DNA from: Heterobilharzia americana | Lineage: Eukaryota > Platyhelminthes > Trematoda > Strigeidida > Schistosomatidae | Length of the DNA: 64,000 nucleotides | Direction of reading: 5' to 3' | Assembly (NCBI GenBank): GCA_944470555.2 | Contig: OX104130.1 | Coordinates: 76,947,160-77,011,159 of the forward strand | Part shown: positions 44,681 to 57,839 of the stretch, piece after piece | Numbering within the stretch: the stretch's first letter is position 1 | How the letters are laid out: each line of letters begins with the position of its first letter | The notes under the pieces: generated by a model | Told to the model about the DNA's origin: nothing | Seen by the model: the letters and a program-made list of their open reading frames with translations, nothing else | The model's database searches: none | Translations under genes and position numbers: made by a program

Positions 44681-45224
44681 AGAGAGTTACGTACGATGTT
44701 CCTCTAGAATTGGTAAAAGTGACATCATGGTTAGGTGGGCGTAATAAAAGGTCAAACGACTTTCAATATATTGAATAATAATATGGATACAACTCAGAAA
44801 GTGAGATTAGGTTTTAAATTAGACCTAAGAATAAATTGAAAAAACTAAGGGTCATGAGATCATGAAGTTTTGTACTTACAACCTAAAAAAATAATATTAA
44901 CCAGGTAATACAAGATTGATCACGGTATCCAAGATTCAAAGATAGTCTGTCTAATCTTACCTCTTCATTCAGCACTTATCAGCTTAACTTTTCCTGTGAA
45001 ACACTTTACACAGGGTGTGAAATTAAACAAGTGCATCACTGAATACAAGAAAAATTTTCTCCTTGGTTCGCAAAAATTGAAGTGAAAGTGGTGGAATATT
45101 TCGTCCTACCACACCTGGCAAACAGAGGGCGCCATGTAGATGCTATTAAAGCTTTCAGTGTCATACATCACATGGGAATGGTGAATCGTAACAAAAATAT
45201 GGGGAGATTAGGAAGTTTTATAAT
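44678..45224. other. No feature recognised
   Basis: AT-rich DNA without open frames or known repeats. Confidence 0.5.
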
Positions 45225-45585
45225 TTTTCCAGTAGGTATTCATCATTGACTGACATCAGTTGGAGGAACATAGGAAACCTGAGATCACTAGGCATCTGTT
45301 TTTTTCTAGTACGGGAAGCCTCAGCAATGTACAGCCACGACTCCGCCAGGGCTCGAACCCATGACATTCAGGTTACGTGGCCAGCACGTTATCAATGAGG
45401 CACTGGATAGCAGTCTAGTAATTCACATTCCTAAATTCTGTCGGTCCACGACATAGCTCAACCGCCACGTAACATAATCGTTGAATATTTGTTCTCATGG
45501 CCACCGGATTCGCTTCACTGGTCACAACTTCTCATAGGAACTTCGGGAATCACCTCTCGAAGTTATTCATCAATGGGCACTGGTT
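45225..45585 (-). mobile_element. tRNA-derived SINE, minus, with 5' extension
   Basis: On the minus strand: a 5' extension (TTCGAGAGGTGATTCCCGAAG, then ACCAGTGAAGCGAATCCGG), GTCGTGGACCGACAGAAT, a tRNA-like head with CTCATTGATAACGTGCTGG and CATGGGTTCGAGCCCTGG (B box), then a tail CCAACTGATGTCAGTCAATG. It shows that the family unit is about 350 bp. Confidence 0.8.
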
Positions 45586-45639
45586 CAACTGAATTTGAGG
45601 ATTTGCGGGAAATTAGAGATGACACTGGGTGGCAGTCTC

Positions 45640-45882
45640 GCTATGTCGTAAACCGACAGAAGTTGCAAATATAGACCACTGGATTCCCATCCAATGGCTC
45701 AATGGCAACATGCTGGCCACGGAACCCAAAAGCTGTGGGTTCGATCCCTGGTGCGGTTGCAGATGTGCATTGCTAAAGAATCGCATACTGGGACAAAGTA
45801 GCTCTCTAGGGCTCACGGGTTTCCGATGTCCCTCCAACTGATGTCAGTCCATCATGAATACCAACTGGAAAAATCTCTTAAT
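45640..45882 (+). mobile_element. tRNA-derived SINE, plus
   Basis: CAATGGCTCAATGGCAACATGC and GTGGGTTCGATCCCTGG (B box) are followed by GATGTCCCTCCAACTGATG and TCATGAATACC. It faces the previous copy head to head, making an inverted pair around 45585-45640. Confidence 0.8.
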
Positions 45883-47040
45883 CCCCACGAACCGCCAAAT
45901 TCAGTTTTATGATTTGCCACACATGGAAACTTACGAGTGACAGGCGGAACAATCAAAATAATGAGTGGCTTGAAATGTAGGATCATGTAAGTAAATCATT
46001 AGAATAATGGACAAGAAGTGCAAAATAAAATTATTTGAGATGAATTAACTAAGATCAGTTTGTAAAGTTACATGATGTTACGTAATGTAACTGAAAAAAA
46101 ATGAAAAAATGAACATCTTGATTTGGTCGGCGATGATGTACTGAGATGGAAAAAAAACTGGACCACGTTAATGAGCTTCAATAAAAGATAGAGACTGAGT
46201 TTGGCTGCTTTTGAGGGACAATAATCAGGTTTATGACTGCATCGCACTTAAGGGGAAATGTACTCATCTCTTTGTATATCATCTTCAGAAAATTCAAGTT
46301 GTCTACGTGATATCTTCTTTCAATCAGACGTAAACTGACTTCAGACTGTTCAGAACATGATTAGCAAATCTTAGGTCGATTCCTCCTCCTGTTAGTTCAT
46401 AATTTATCTTTTTTGACATTTAAGCTTAGATTTATTAACACAGGTGAATATAAAGTGGAAGATTTACCTTTTTTATGACCCAAAAATCTTTTCTACTGTA
46501 TTCTATTGTACATTGTTTCACCCATGGATGAAATGAATATAAATTACAAAGTATTTATCAACTATGTACTGTATTATGTCATGTAAACTAGTGAATAAAT
46601 AGGAATTTAACTCAAAACCTAACCAGCTAAGCTTCTAATACCAACGTTCAAAGGCATACTAAGACAAACATAGGAAAAAAATGAAAGTATAAGCAAAATT
46701 TAAACGTCTAAAAGCTCGGAAATGCAGAACTAAATGTATCAGTGCGGAGTAAAAATAGAACAAATGTTTTACAAGTCAAAATAAAGAAGTATAACATTTG
46801 GGTGTAAAACATCTACATCTTTATTTTTAGAAGATTAAATGAGTTATAAAGAAAACAATATTCTGCATTTTCACGCTTAATGAAGTGTTTGAAGCATAGA
46901 GAAACTTGTCTAGAAAGCGGAAATGTTTCATGCGAACTAACTAATAAACTTTATAGAAAGTTGGAGTTGCACACTAATAATTGTATAATGTTTGCTTGTT
47001 ACACTTTATCTTGAAAGGAAATTATCAACAAATGTATATG
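45883..47040. other. No feature recognised
   Basis: AT-rich DNA, no open frame of note. Confidence 0.5.
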
Positions 47041-47372
47041 TGGTTCACAATTTCCAACTTTTGTCAATTCACGACATAGCATGACTGTCACCCAAGGTCT
47101 TCAGTTAGCATTCACTTCACACCCGACTGGTTGACTCCATGTCGTGAATTGACAGAAGTTGGAAATTGTGAACTACTAGAAACCGACCCAGTGGCTGACT
47201 GGTTAACGCGTTCATCGTGAAACCCGAGGGTCCTGAGTTCGACCCCTAGTCGGGTAGTGGGTGCGTACTGCTAAGGAGTCCTATACTAAGACGAAACAGC
47301 TGTCCAGTGTTCCCAGATTTTCAGTGGTTCCCTAATTGGTGTCAATCGATGATGAATACTGCTTCTAAATTA
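47041..47372 (+). mobile_element. tRNA-derived SINE with 5' fold-back
   Basis: The SINE proper (47138-47372) has CAGTGGCTGACTGGTTAACG, CTGAGTTCGACCCCTAG (B box), AGTCCTATACTAAGACG, AACAGCTGTCCAG and GATGATGAATACTG. Its leading ~37 bp (ATGTCGTGAATTGACAGAAG onward) is repeated in inverted orientation at 47041-47077, so the 5' end can fold into a near-perfect 37-bp hairpin with a 62-base loop. Confidence 0.8.
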
Positions 47373-47985
47373 AAAATCCCCATTCACCTCAAAAATACAT
47401 ACATGTATATGTGTTTACATCACTGTTCGTAGATCCGATGGTAAAATTTTTCGATCATGTAACAGATGTATTATGAATGACTGCGATTAGTTAACATTCC
47501 ACAGAGATGGTTGAACAGCGTGGTGACTTATTCGCAGATTTCCAAGTTGTACGATCCAGTTTGACATTTCTCACAGTTGAGCAGTTTTCTCAGTCGCCCA
47601 TCTGGTGTCATCAAGATTCCCATTAGAAAACCACTCACTAGATGAAATGGTAAGATATGGTCTCTGACAAAAAGGTATCATGAAATAACAAAATACAATA
47701 CTAAACAACTTAAGTATTTAGGAATCACTTAGGTGGATCTGTAGAATTCACTAGCTAAATCACAGTGACCTGAACATCGAGTTTATCCTGAAACATCCAT
47801 CTAAATGAGGCGAATCGTTTTAACTAACGGAATCTGTTATTAGGTTACTGTCATCCGACTACCGAAGTCGACTGACCAGTGTAAATAGTTTCGACTGAAT
47901 CGTACTATGAATAAGATTCAGGTGGATGTTTTATTTTGTCAGCTAATGACTGGCGTGATAGATAAGTAACTTTAATCTAGCCCTC
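47373..47985. other. No feature recognised
   Basis: No frame, repeat or tRNA-like box recognised. Confidence 0.45.
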
Positions 47986-48325
47986 ATCGGTGACTAGCTT
48001 CGAGAGGTGATTCTCAAAGTTCCTACAAGAAATCCTGACCAGTGAAGTTAGCCAAATTGATCATGAGGACAGTTATTCAACGACAGTATTGGATAAAGGT
48101 CACACTCTGTTGTGAGCTGATAGAAGTAGGAAATATGAACCAGTGGATTCCAACGCAGCGGCTCAATGATAACTTGCTGGTCGTGACATTAAAGTCCTGG
48201 GTTTGATCTCTGGCCAGGTCGCAGGTATACACTACTGAGGCGTCCCATATTACGGCGAGATAGCTGTCTACTGATTCTAGTGTTTCTTCAACTGAAATCA
48301 GTCTTTGATGAATTCTAACATAAAA
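47986..48325 (+). mobile_element. tRNA-derived SINE, plus, full-length
   Basis: It has the 5' extension (CTTCGAGAGGTGATTCTCAAAG), GTGAGCTGATAGAAGTAGG, the head (GCGGCTCAATGATAACTTGC), a mutated B box (GTCCTGGGTTTGATCTCTGG), CTGAGGCGTCCCATATTACG, ATAGCTGTCTACTG and the tail ACTGAAATCAGTC. It is degenerate but covers all parts of the unit. Confidence 0.8.
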
Positions 48326-49628
48326 CTTTTATTTTTTTGTCTAAAAGTTGTCATGTAGACTATGCAATTGGTCAGTTTTCACTTTATTTGCACTATATAT
48401 CTTTACTTATATGAGTTATCGACACAAAGAATTTATTGATGAGTGAAATTTGTGTTCACTCTTACATTTTAAACAGTTTCATTCATAAGAAAATAGGTGT
48501 AACGCGTAAATATTGGGTCAACTTAAGTAATCATAACTAGGCAACAATAGTTTACTTTCAGGTAGGCATTTTAATAAAACACTTTTATTGATTTGAATCG
48601 GAAGGAAATCTTTATTCTATCAATAATTCACCCCGTTAGTAACGATAATGTTTACTGTCAACCTATCAATACTAACAGTAGACAACCGTTCCACTACAAT
48701 GACGAGAAAAAAAAACGTTATTGTCGAGATCTTCATTTTATGAATTTGAAAATATATTTCACTATTGTTGATTATCTAAGTAAAAGAGAAATCACTATCC
48801 AGAATTAGGAATAGAAGTATCTCAAGCATACATAATTAACTCCGATGTCACTGTGGCAACCAACCATGAACGTTTTGAAACAATGGTTCAAAGATGGAAG
48901 AATAATCGAAGAATTTGAGGTGTACCTTATGACTGTTAACACTAAGAAAATAGTACAGGAAATGAGATACTTTTTCACAAGAGATAGTTTCCGTAATTCA
49001 AGTGTTTGTAGCTGCTGGAAATGAGACCAATTTCCATGTTGTAAATTAGCTTATTGAGATACAGATAGATAGTTGACAAACATCATGTAGAAGAATTACT
49101 TCATGTACCATTTCACTCCTATCATTTACAATTTGAAGTAAAAAGAAGATTATTGCACTGTTAGACCACAAATCTTGTTGTATTTTGTTTGATCGAATAA
49201 GTTGGCATTTTTCAGTTAATATTGGATTGACAGCAAATAAGGTTTTTTTACACATGAAGTTACAGCTTATAAAGGGGAAAAGTTACGGTATTCTAAGGAC
49301 GTGATTATGAAATTATATATTGTACTTCAGATTTAAATCTTCTTCTGTCCCTTAATTTTCCTGTAAATAAAAAACCTTATAACCTATGGTTACAGCAACA
49401 AGAAATATCTGAATATGCATTATGATATTTGAAGAAAAGAAGATAGTGACACCTAACTTCGGTTTACTTCAATGTAGGTTGCATTTAAAGCATATGATAT
49501 GTACTGTTGGATTTTCTAACCAATTAGGATAGTTGACATCAGTCACTAGCCACCACTTTCAAGATCACGATTTCGTCAATAATGGACATTTAAAATAATG
49601 GAGAATATTTGTAGCTGAGGTGGATGGT
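48326..49628. other. No gene recognised
   Basis: Short frames only (48593-48808 plus, 49046-49255 minus), with no domain seen. Confidence 0.5.
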
Positions 49629-50406
49629 CTTGGTTGTATTGTGTTCTCTGAGCTGGGTTGTTTAATCGTAAAGCTTTCACTGCCTTGCTAGACGACATCA
49701 TCAGCAACAACTTCAGTATGAAGTGAGCTATCAGTATCTCTGCGTGAGTAATTTAGTGGCTTCCTCTGACGATGTGGTCTATGATTGATTGTTTCCTTCT
49801 ATTGTTGTGTCATTGACTGTGTAGACTTTCCTGTTGGCTGGCTGTTCCTCTGCTTCACCTCTGACCTTTCTGTCGTTTATCATCTTTCTTATTGGTTAGT
49901 AGATTGGGTCTATGTCTATTGATTGCTGACTGCTTTACCTGAATGCTAAGCTTCTAGGAATTCTCCGACATTCTTTGTGTTTCCTCTGTCCAAAATTTCT
50001 ACATTGTCGAAACTGAATTCATATCCATAATTATCCATGTGCATTGAAATGAGTGATGAAATATCGTGACGTTTAATAGCCAATTGGTGTTCATGTAGAC
50101 GAAGGCGAAGGGGGCGACCACTTTCTCCAATGTAGTGCTGACTACAGTTATTGCAGTTGATTTTGTAAATGATATTCAGTTTGTCTTCTTTGGTTGTTGC
50201 ATCCTTTGGTCTGTATAATAGTGTTTGGAGGGAATTTGTTGGTTTATGAGTCACATCAATTTCAAGTGGTCTCAGCAATCTTGTCACGATTTCTGATACA
50301 TTCTTCATGTATGGTAGGACGATGCGTTTGTTGATGATATCGTCTAGCAAGGCAATGAAAGCTTTACGATTAAACAACCCAGCTCAGAGAACACAATACA
50401 ATCAAG
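49629..50406 (-). mobile_element. PLE fragment with ~78-bp inverted ends
   Basis: 49629-49706 and 50329-50406 are near-identical in inverted orientation (GTATTGTGTTCTCTGAGCTG, TTTAATCGTAAAGCTTTCA). The enclosed ~620 bp carries a PLE C-terminal frame on the minus strand and ~240 bp of the same 3' sequence that forms the arms at 6987-7636. The right copy replaces the missing upstream PLE sequence. Confidence 0.85.
49946..50377 (-). pseudogene. PLE GIY-YIG endonuclease region, largely open
   Basis: The open frame is 143 codons but its first codon is TTG, so no normal start is present. The first ~17 codons come from the inverted arm, in frame. Then come RIVLPYMKNVSEIVTRLLRP, THKPTNSLQTLLYRPKD, and the GIY-YIG core IIYKINCNNCSQHYIGESGR with its CxxC pair and YIG, RLRLHEHQLAIKRHD with the conserved His, and YGYEFSFDNVEILDRGNTKN. 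It stops after GEFLEA. The core residues Tyr, Gly, Arg, His and Glu-type helix are all visible. This is the best-preserved nuclease domain of any PLE here, but without a polymerase. Confidence 0.9.
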
Positions 50407-52043
50407 ATAATGGACATTTGTTTCTCTTGTTTAGAGCTATTCCCCCAAATGCTGTACGTTCATTGATTCAGCGGACAAAATTATTTGAACAACTGGAAAT
50501 ATGTTTTTCGGTAATTCTATCTTCGCTACATAGTGTAATTTACAAACAACTAGGAATAAGATGACGAGTACGTTTGATTCATCTTCTGAAATCATCCCTC
50601 TTTCATCCTAATTTCCGCATCATATGGTAACAAATGAGTTCTGTTGAATAAAAATAAAAATGATTCAATGTCTGATGATTTTTGAAACTGAATATTTATT
50701 TGAATGTTATTCGGAAGTTAGGCAGTTTTTGTCTTTCGGTTACATCTAATCCAGAATCACTGAAAACCATGAAAAACTGCAAAAGGAATTCGCTTTATTT
50801 TTGGGCTTCGATTTGATGAGACTGTGACAATGAATCATTCGCTTGAATGACTCATTCATTACATTAATATATCATCAATTACTTCTTGAAATGGATTACA
50901 ACTTGATCGCAGTGAATAAATTTATATCCTAAACTCTAATTATACTCGTAACGATTCTACGCCCATAATTTTTGTTAAAATCACCACACTGACTCGAGAA
51001 AGCTGTTATTGTCCGTTAGCATTGCCGTGTACGATAACTGAATAGACGATTCCTGTAATAAGAAGTGTTTTGGGCAAAAACTTTTAAATTCCTCGTCGAT
51101 AAGACAAACCATATCAGCTATGTGTAGACCAGAATTTATCCAACAAGGTTGTAAATCAGTGGCCTCAAGAATAGAATACTATGGATTTTGTTTCTCCTTC
51201 AATCATTAACTGGTTACATTTGATCTCATTACGGCTTTATCTGAGTGCAAACAGTATCAAGATTTTGAAAAAACTCTCCAGTCTGCTGCTGGCTTTAGAA
51301 ACACGTACTCAATTGAGAAAATCGGATGAGATGAATAAGCTTGATGGCCCTTCCACTTTTGGTATTTTTTCTCCATTAGAAGTCAAATTAGTAAGATAGG
51401 TAAACAGCCTGGACATCAATCTGTAGAAGCAGTTTTTAACCTGAATAACACCACGCTGCTATCAAAGAAACTTCCATAAATGATGACTTCAGTCATCCCT
51501 TCAGTGCTATTGTGGATATAACTGGTGTTTGTTATCTATCTCTTGATTAAAGAGACAAATATATAACAAATACTGATTTGAGATATCTAACTGAACCAAG
51601 CAAGTTCACGGTTATCGACTTCAGTTTAAATAATACATGACCATAATTAGTGCGAGCATTTGAAAGGATAAATAGCTGATTCAAATTCATAGGGAAATTA
51701 TGGTTAAGATTTGGACTCAAAACAACCCAAACGTGCATGAAATGTTGATACAGCAAACTAAAAAGGCATGTTGCATCTAAATAAAAGATTATTCTGTAGA
51801 ATTGGTTACATGCGGGTAAAAGACTCAAAATGCTGTTCTGAAAGGTAAATAAGTTAGCACAGTGGAACACCGTCTCCGAAATAGGTTCATCATCTTCTGT
51901 AACCCTAATAATGATGTTCTACTTAATTGCTTACATCAAGCAAAAATTCACCCTCAACTTTCAAAAACTTTATGAAGACGTTATCAACCATTTGGATTAC
52001 TTTTGAGTAATTAATCCAAACAAGTGAATTTTTTTATTTTGCT
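50407..52043. other. No gene recognised
   Basis: Several 60-107-codon frames (for example 51181-51399 plus, 51547-51870 minus) without recognisable domains. No repeats identified. Confidence 0.5.
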
Positions 52044-52285
52044 TCACCTTCTAGACCATACAAGGGGGACATCAAGCACCATGGGCTTGAGTGGAACCTG
52101 CATGGGAAACGACGAGTTGGTTGTCCGAAGGTGACATGGAGGAGATCGTGTGAGGAAGAAATGAAAGTTTCTGGAGAGTTGTGGTGGCAGGTTAAAAAGA
52201 ATGCAGAAGACAGAGTGGAATGGTGATGTGCTACTAAAGCCCTGTATTCCATTAGGAACACAAAGGAAAACAGTAAATAGTAATA
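52044..52285 (+). mobile_element. RTE 3' fragment, old
   Basis: It covers the last ~240 bp of an RTE: GGGAAACGACGAGTTGG, GGTGACATGGAGGAGATCG, TCCATTAGGAACACAAAGG, and then a worn AGTAATAAT tail. It belongs to the lineage of the intact element rather than the defective one. It ends 10 bp before the target-site duplication of the next RTE. Confidence 0.9.
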
Positions 52286-52587
52286 ATACCAAACCATGCT
52301 TACATTAAACCCTCACCTGGTTAACTAGTTCACTAGTTACTAGCCGGTCCTAAGCCCCCATAAAGAGGGAAGGTTGGGCATACGACTAGCAACCCTACAC
52401 TGCAAAACAAATCTAACCACTAAACAAGCTTCAAAGAACAAACAAAATATAAAAAATAATAACAAATTATTCCTCTCTGGAATCGGAGAGGCGAAATGAC
52501 ACAAGTTGGTAAAAGCCTTCGAGAAGCCAATTGGCCGGTATGTCTACTCCCTCTCGATGAAAGCGAAAGTAAACGTGGGTATATGGA

Positions 52588-53037
52588 ATGTCCGCACCAT
52601 GTTTGAACCTAGCTGGCAGGGCAGCCCAGATTGCAAACAAGATGAAGAGGTATCACATTGAAGTGCTTGGAATTTGCGAAAGCAGATGGAATGGGAGTGG
52701 ACTCTCCAAACTGTCAACTGGAGAATCAATAATCTACACTGACATTGTCACCCAGATGACAACCGTGAGCACACTGAGTTATGGAGTGGTTATCATGATG
52801 TCCACCTCCGAAGAGCATCAAAGGCTGTCTCTCATGCAGTGGGAACCAATCTCCTCCTCATGCAGGATCATGACAGCGAGGTTCAAGTCAAAAGGAAGGA
52901 AGGAAGGTCACGATCATACAATGCTACGCTATGCATCTACAAATAATGTAGAGCAAGAGAGGAAGGGAGAATTCTACAGACAACTTCAATCAACACTGAA
53001 AAAGACACCGCTCAAGTTGGCGATATCAAAATTCTAA
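52588..53037 (+). pseudogene. Truncated RTE endonuclease frame
   Basis: 149 codons, same length and about 95% identical to the frame at 40370-40819: ATG start in a shifted frame (MSAPCLNLAGRAAQIAN), then MKRYHIEVLGICESRWNGSG with the endonuclease Glu, ending EFYRQLQSTLKKTPLK. It stops before the GDMN block, which continues in another frame at 53051 (MNAKLGGDNTGREL). No nuclease activity is expected. Confidence 0.8.
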
Positions 53038-54391
53038 TGTATGGCGTGACATGAATGCCAAACTGGGAGGGGACAACACAGGAAGAGAACTAACCATGAG
53101 TCTAGAAGCACTCGTTGAGGTGATGAACGAGAATGTAGAATTGTTTGCAGAATTCTGTGCGTTCAAGGATTTGGTGATTGGAGGTGAGGCAGTGTGTTCA
53201 AGCACAAGGATATCCACAAGGCGACATGGATTTCACCAGACACCAGATAGACACACTAAAAATCAAATCGACTTTATCTCAATTTTAAGTGAGTGGAGAT
53301 GCAGCCTACTTGACACAAGGTCAAGAAGAGGAGCAGATGTGGGTTCACACCACTCACTATCTAGTACAAGGGACCTTCCAAATCAAGTTGGAAGCCTTTG
53401 AGGAAGCTGATGATAGACGGCAGTTCACGTACAACACTCGGAAACTAAAGGATGAAACTGCAAATGAAATCTTCACGTCAGCCATCAAGACAAAATGAGA
53501 GAGTTTAAGCAACCTCCCTGAAGCAACCTGTGTGGAAGAACACTGGAAGTGTTTAAGAAAGGAGATGTGGAAAGAAACCTGCACAACCGTATTAGTAAGG
53601 AAGAAGAAAGAGGATAAGGAATGTATCTCGATGGATACATGGAAGCTGATAGAGCAGAGAGAGGAGGATGGTGCTGGTGAAGTAGAAGACAAACCAGTGC
53701 AAGGATGCTCAACGACATGAGGAACTGGATACAATGTATAAAACACTACACTGGACAAAGAAGTGAAGAAGAGTGCGTAGAAAGACAAAAGACACTTCTA
53801 TGGCACATTGGCAAGTGAAGCAGAACAGGCTGCAGGCTGGTAGGAGAGACAGAGACCTGACAACATTGTTTCAAATAACCAGGTTACTGTCTATCTGGGA
53901 GGGGAGAGATCAACACAGTGCAGACGGAACTAATAAAAGATGATGATGGAAATTTAATTACGAAGGAAGGGAAAGAGAGGAAACGATGTGCCGATCACTT
54001 CAAGAAGCTCTTGAATAGACCACCGATACCAACTGCAACTCGTCGACAAATACCACCTGCAGCCCAGCCACAGAACTACAAGTGAACATAAATCCTCAAA
54101 CAAAAAAGGGAAGTCCTGAACGCCATAAAGCTACTGGGATTCGAGAAAGCATCAGGACTATATGGGACCCCGCCAAAAGCAATGAGAACGGACGCAGAGA
54201 CAACAGTGGACATGCTTACACCACAATATCATTGCCGAAGGTGTGGAAGGAAGGGAATTTACCTGCCCATTGTTTTGAAGAAGGGTTACCTTGTCAAACT
54301 ATCGAAGAAAGGAGACCTCAGTGTTTGCAAGAACTGGCACGGAATCACGCTTCACTCCTGTCCATTCAAAGCAAGCAAAATATTAAGCCGC

Positions 54392-54972
54392 ATCATTACA
54401 TGGTATTTGATAAACTAGGTAACTATATTCAATATTTTAGCCTGCCAAGTGAGTCCGTTTATGGGTTTAAATACCACCCTTATCGCAGCATTGTTAACAA
54501 CTCTAAGTAGAATTTTCGATTTATCTTCTTTCTATGGCAACACTACAGAGTGCTTAAGTTCCCTCGTAGGCATGCTCCAATCACTACTCACATTATCAGT
54601 CCTTACCAACCTTTTAATAAATTCTCGAATATAGTTATTAGGAAGTAGTGTCAATGTGATGTATTTCATTTCTATATTTAGGCTTTCCGACTTACTAGTC
54701 AAACACTTTACCTCATCACTTAGAAATTTTTATCAAGTCTACTTTGATAGATGAGAAATCTAAGTGTCTATTCGAATTTGATGATTTCCTATAAACATCA
54801 GTATCTAAGCTCCTACGTTTTGCAATTCAATATAGGTGGTAATTCTCATTCTTGATTTTCTAATTCGTAAGTAAATTGGATTGTATCTACTTTCGAGTAT
54901 ATATGTGCAAAAGGACACTGGAAGTGTCCTGATTTCAGCACAGTAAATGTGTCCAAAGTGCAACGCGCCACT
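54392..54972. other. Foreign segment inside the RTE
   Basis: It begins after AGCCGCATCAT and ends before CGCATCATCATAGAACAG, where the RTE resumes. It has no similarity to any RTE copy. On the minus strand, short pieces look protein-like (REFIKRLVRTDNVSSDWSMP), but stops break them and I recognise no family. It carries no poly-A or target duplication that I can see. Confidence 0.65.
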
Positions 54973-55957
54973 TCGCATCATCATAGAACAGAGTATAGAA
55001 TGACAGTCAACACACTACATCAACTCCATCTACTCTGAGAAGGCCTTCCACAGCATCGACCAACAAGTAATTACACAGACACCTGCTTCTACACTACGCA
55101 ATACCACAAACATTTATCAACCTCATTCAACAACTATATGAAGACACGACATGCCAGCCAACTTATTCACAATGGACAGCTCAGCTCAGTGATGCCTTTG
55201 AAACGAAGTGAAGACAGGAGTAAAGCAAGGCTGCCACCTACTATCAACCATGATATTCCTGATTGTGGTCGACTGGATGGCATCATGCAGCAGACAAGAG
55301 TGAGGAGCGAGAAGAGGGGCACACACTGGTTGGACCACGGAAGGGAACCTAGAAGATTTGTATTTCACCAACGATGACTTTTATCTACTGTTGCACAAAC
55401 TGGAAGATCTACAGGCGAAAACTGACAAGTTGCCTGTTGAGTTGAGGCAGGGCGGCGAAGATGGGACACCATTCAAGTGAATGTAGGGGAGACAGAGGTG
55501 ATGAAGATACCCAATCAACAACAACACCACCGACAACGACAACGATAAGCTCCAATGACCATCAACTGGAGAGAGTTAAAGGAAGTAGCCTTTTTCACCT
55601 ACCTATCTAGGCAGGCAGCACTGTTTCAACTACAGGCACAGGCACAGACGAGCATGTCAAAGTCACAATCGGAAAAGCAAGACAGGCATTCATTAGCCTG
55701 AAACCAGTGTGCAGATCTTCTGCACTCCACTCCACTCCACTTCACTCCACTCCACTCAGCATAAAGCGTGAACATTTTCGGGATTTTCTACACCAACTTC
55801 AGTCAAGTCAGTGCTTGTGTATGGTTGAGAGACTTGGTGCGTTATGGAAGGGATTTCCAGCAAACTACAGATACTCATCAACAACTGCTGCCTACGCTGT
55901 CTCGTTACTGAAGCTGAGGTTGTCAGAATAATGAGAATAAGCAACAAGGAACTGTGG

Positions 55958-56223
<266 letters not shown>

Positions 56224-56554
56224 ACGAACCAACCAACAACCTATCACTGAACAAATATGCAGTGGGATGAAGTAGAGATGGATTGGACTGAGCATGCACG
56301 TAGAAGGCTGACTGGGAACATCACGCGTCGGGCCAGTAGTCAAGTTGAACCCTGATGGGAAGCGACGAGTTTGGTGTCTGAGTTGAGGGTGACATGGAGG
56401 AGAACATGTGAGGATGAAATGAGAGCTGGTGGGCTGTCTTGGAACCAGGTTTAAAAGATTTCCGAGAAGAGAGTGGAAAAGAGACGTGCTGCTGAAGCCC
56501 TATGTTCCATTAGGAACCCAAGGGACAAATAATAATAATAAATGCTTACATTAA

Positions 56555-57529
56555 TCATTTTTTCGATAGCTCAGTCTTGGTCATCTTAAGTGAAGTACTA
56601 AGAAATATTTTGCTTAAAATATTATCTAAGACATAAGAAATTGATTATTAAACAAATTCAGCTATCAATCATTCAATGACATTTCGTAATAATTGTCTGG
56701 AAAACTTATTAAAAATTTATCCGCGCCAATGTCATAAAAATACCTAGAACCTGATAGTAATTTGATTAGTGTACTATTCTGATTTCATAGTGAATAAAAA
56801 TGGAGCCTTAATATACTGACTTGAAAGTTTTTTTCTCAGTACCTTAAGTTGAAAATGTTTAAATATATGGAAAATTGAGTGACTTGTTGTATTGAAATAA
56901 ATCCTTTACTAAGAATTCGTGCAAAGTTGCCTGTTCATTTAATTATTGATATGTTTTCTCTCATTAACAAGTGTTTGGTGTCTTTTGAGTTTTGAATATT
57001 ATATTTTGCATATTTCATCATCAAGTTAGGTGAACAGTGAAAGATTATAATCCTCATTTTGAGTTAAAAGTCTTCTTCATCTCACTTTAGTAGTATAGAT
57101 GCTTTATTACGACAAGATGGCTACTTATTTCCAGCAGTTACGCAACAGAATGTTTCTTTGAAAAAGCAGAACACATAAAAAAATGTTGGCTTAGATTTAA
57201 GAATATAAACAAGTATCTCTGTCACAACATTCTTATATTTTCTTCAGGTTTCACTTCAGACAAAAATACCAAGTACTTAATGAAAGATTTCATGGAGGCT
57301 TGTATAATAATTGCAGATAACAAAATCAGTCATCAACAAACAGAAATTACTTCGATTGATGTAAGCAGATAGACAATGAAAAGCTTCAGACAATGTGATT
57401 CGCATTTGATATGTCAGTGACGACTATACTGATGTAACAGTAAAACGTGGGAAATCTGTTAGGATCCAGTTCCATTTTAGTTAGTTTATTCGCCTCATTT
57501 CATAGTAGAACAATATTGCTTAGTGGATT
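56555..57529. other. No feature recognised
   Basis: AT-rich DNA, no open frame of note. Confidence 0.5.
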
Positions 57530-57715
57530 ACGTTTTAGACACAATTTTTCGTCTATATTCATATGAAGATAGTTTCTCAACTTTGGTACAATATTTGTGT
57601 AGTTCTAATTTTCTACACTTCTTTAGGGCATTTTATATCTCCCGAACGGGTTCACGGTCATTCCTACTGCATTTATTTAGTGTTGATTCGCTAAACAAAG
57701 GTTCGGTTATCAAGC
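57530..57715 (+). repeat. Dispersed repeat shared with 20825-21010
   Basis: The two stretches match in order over about 180 bp (GACACAATTT; GTGTTGATTCGCTAAACAAA; CGGTTATCAAG). An open plus-strand frame covers it (57523-57837, 104 codons), but the copy at 20825 does not keep that frame, so coding is doubtful. Confidence 0.5.
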
Positions 57716-57839
57716 AATCCTTCCACTCAACCAAATTAGTTAGTCCTATTATATTGTATTTGTGTGCAACCGTCTTCATAGCTATGACCAAGCCTTTTTA
57801 TCAAATTTTCGGTCTTACTAGGAACTGCAAATATTGATT

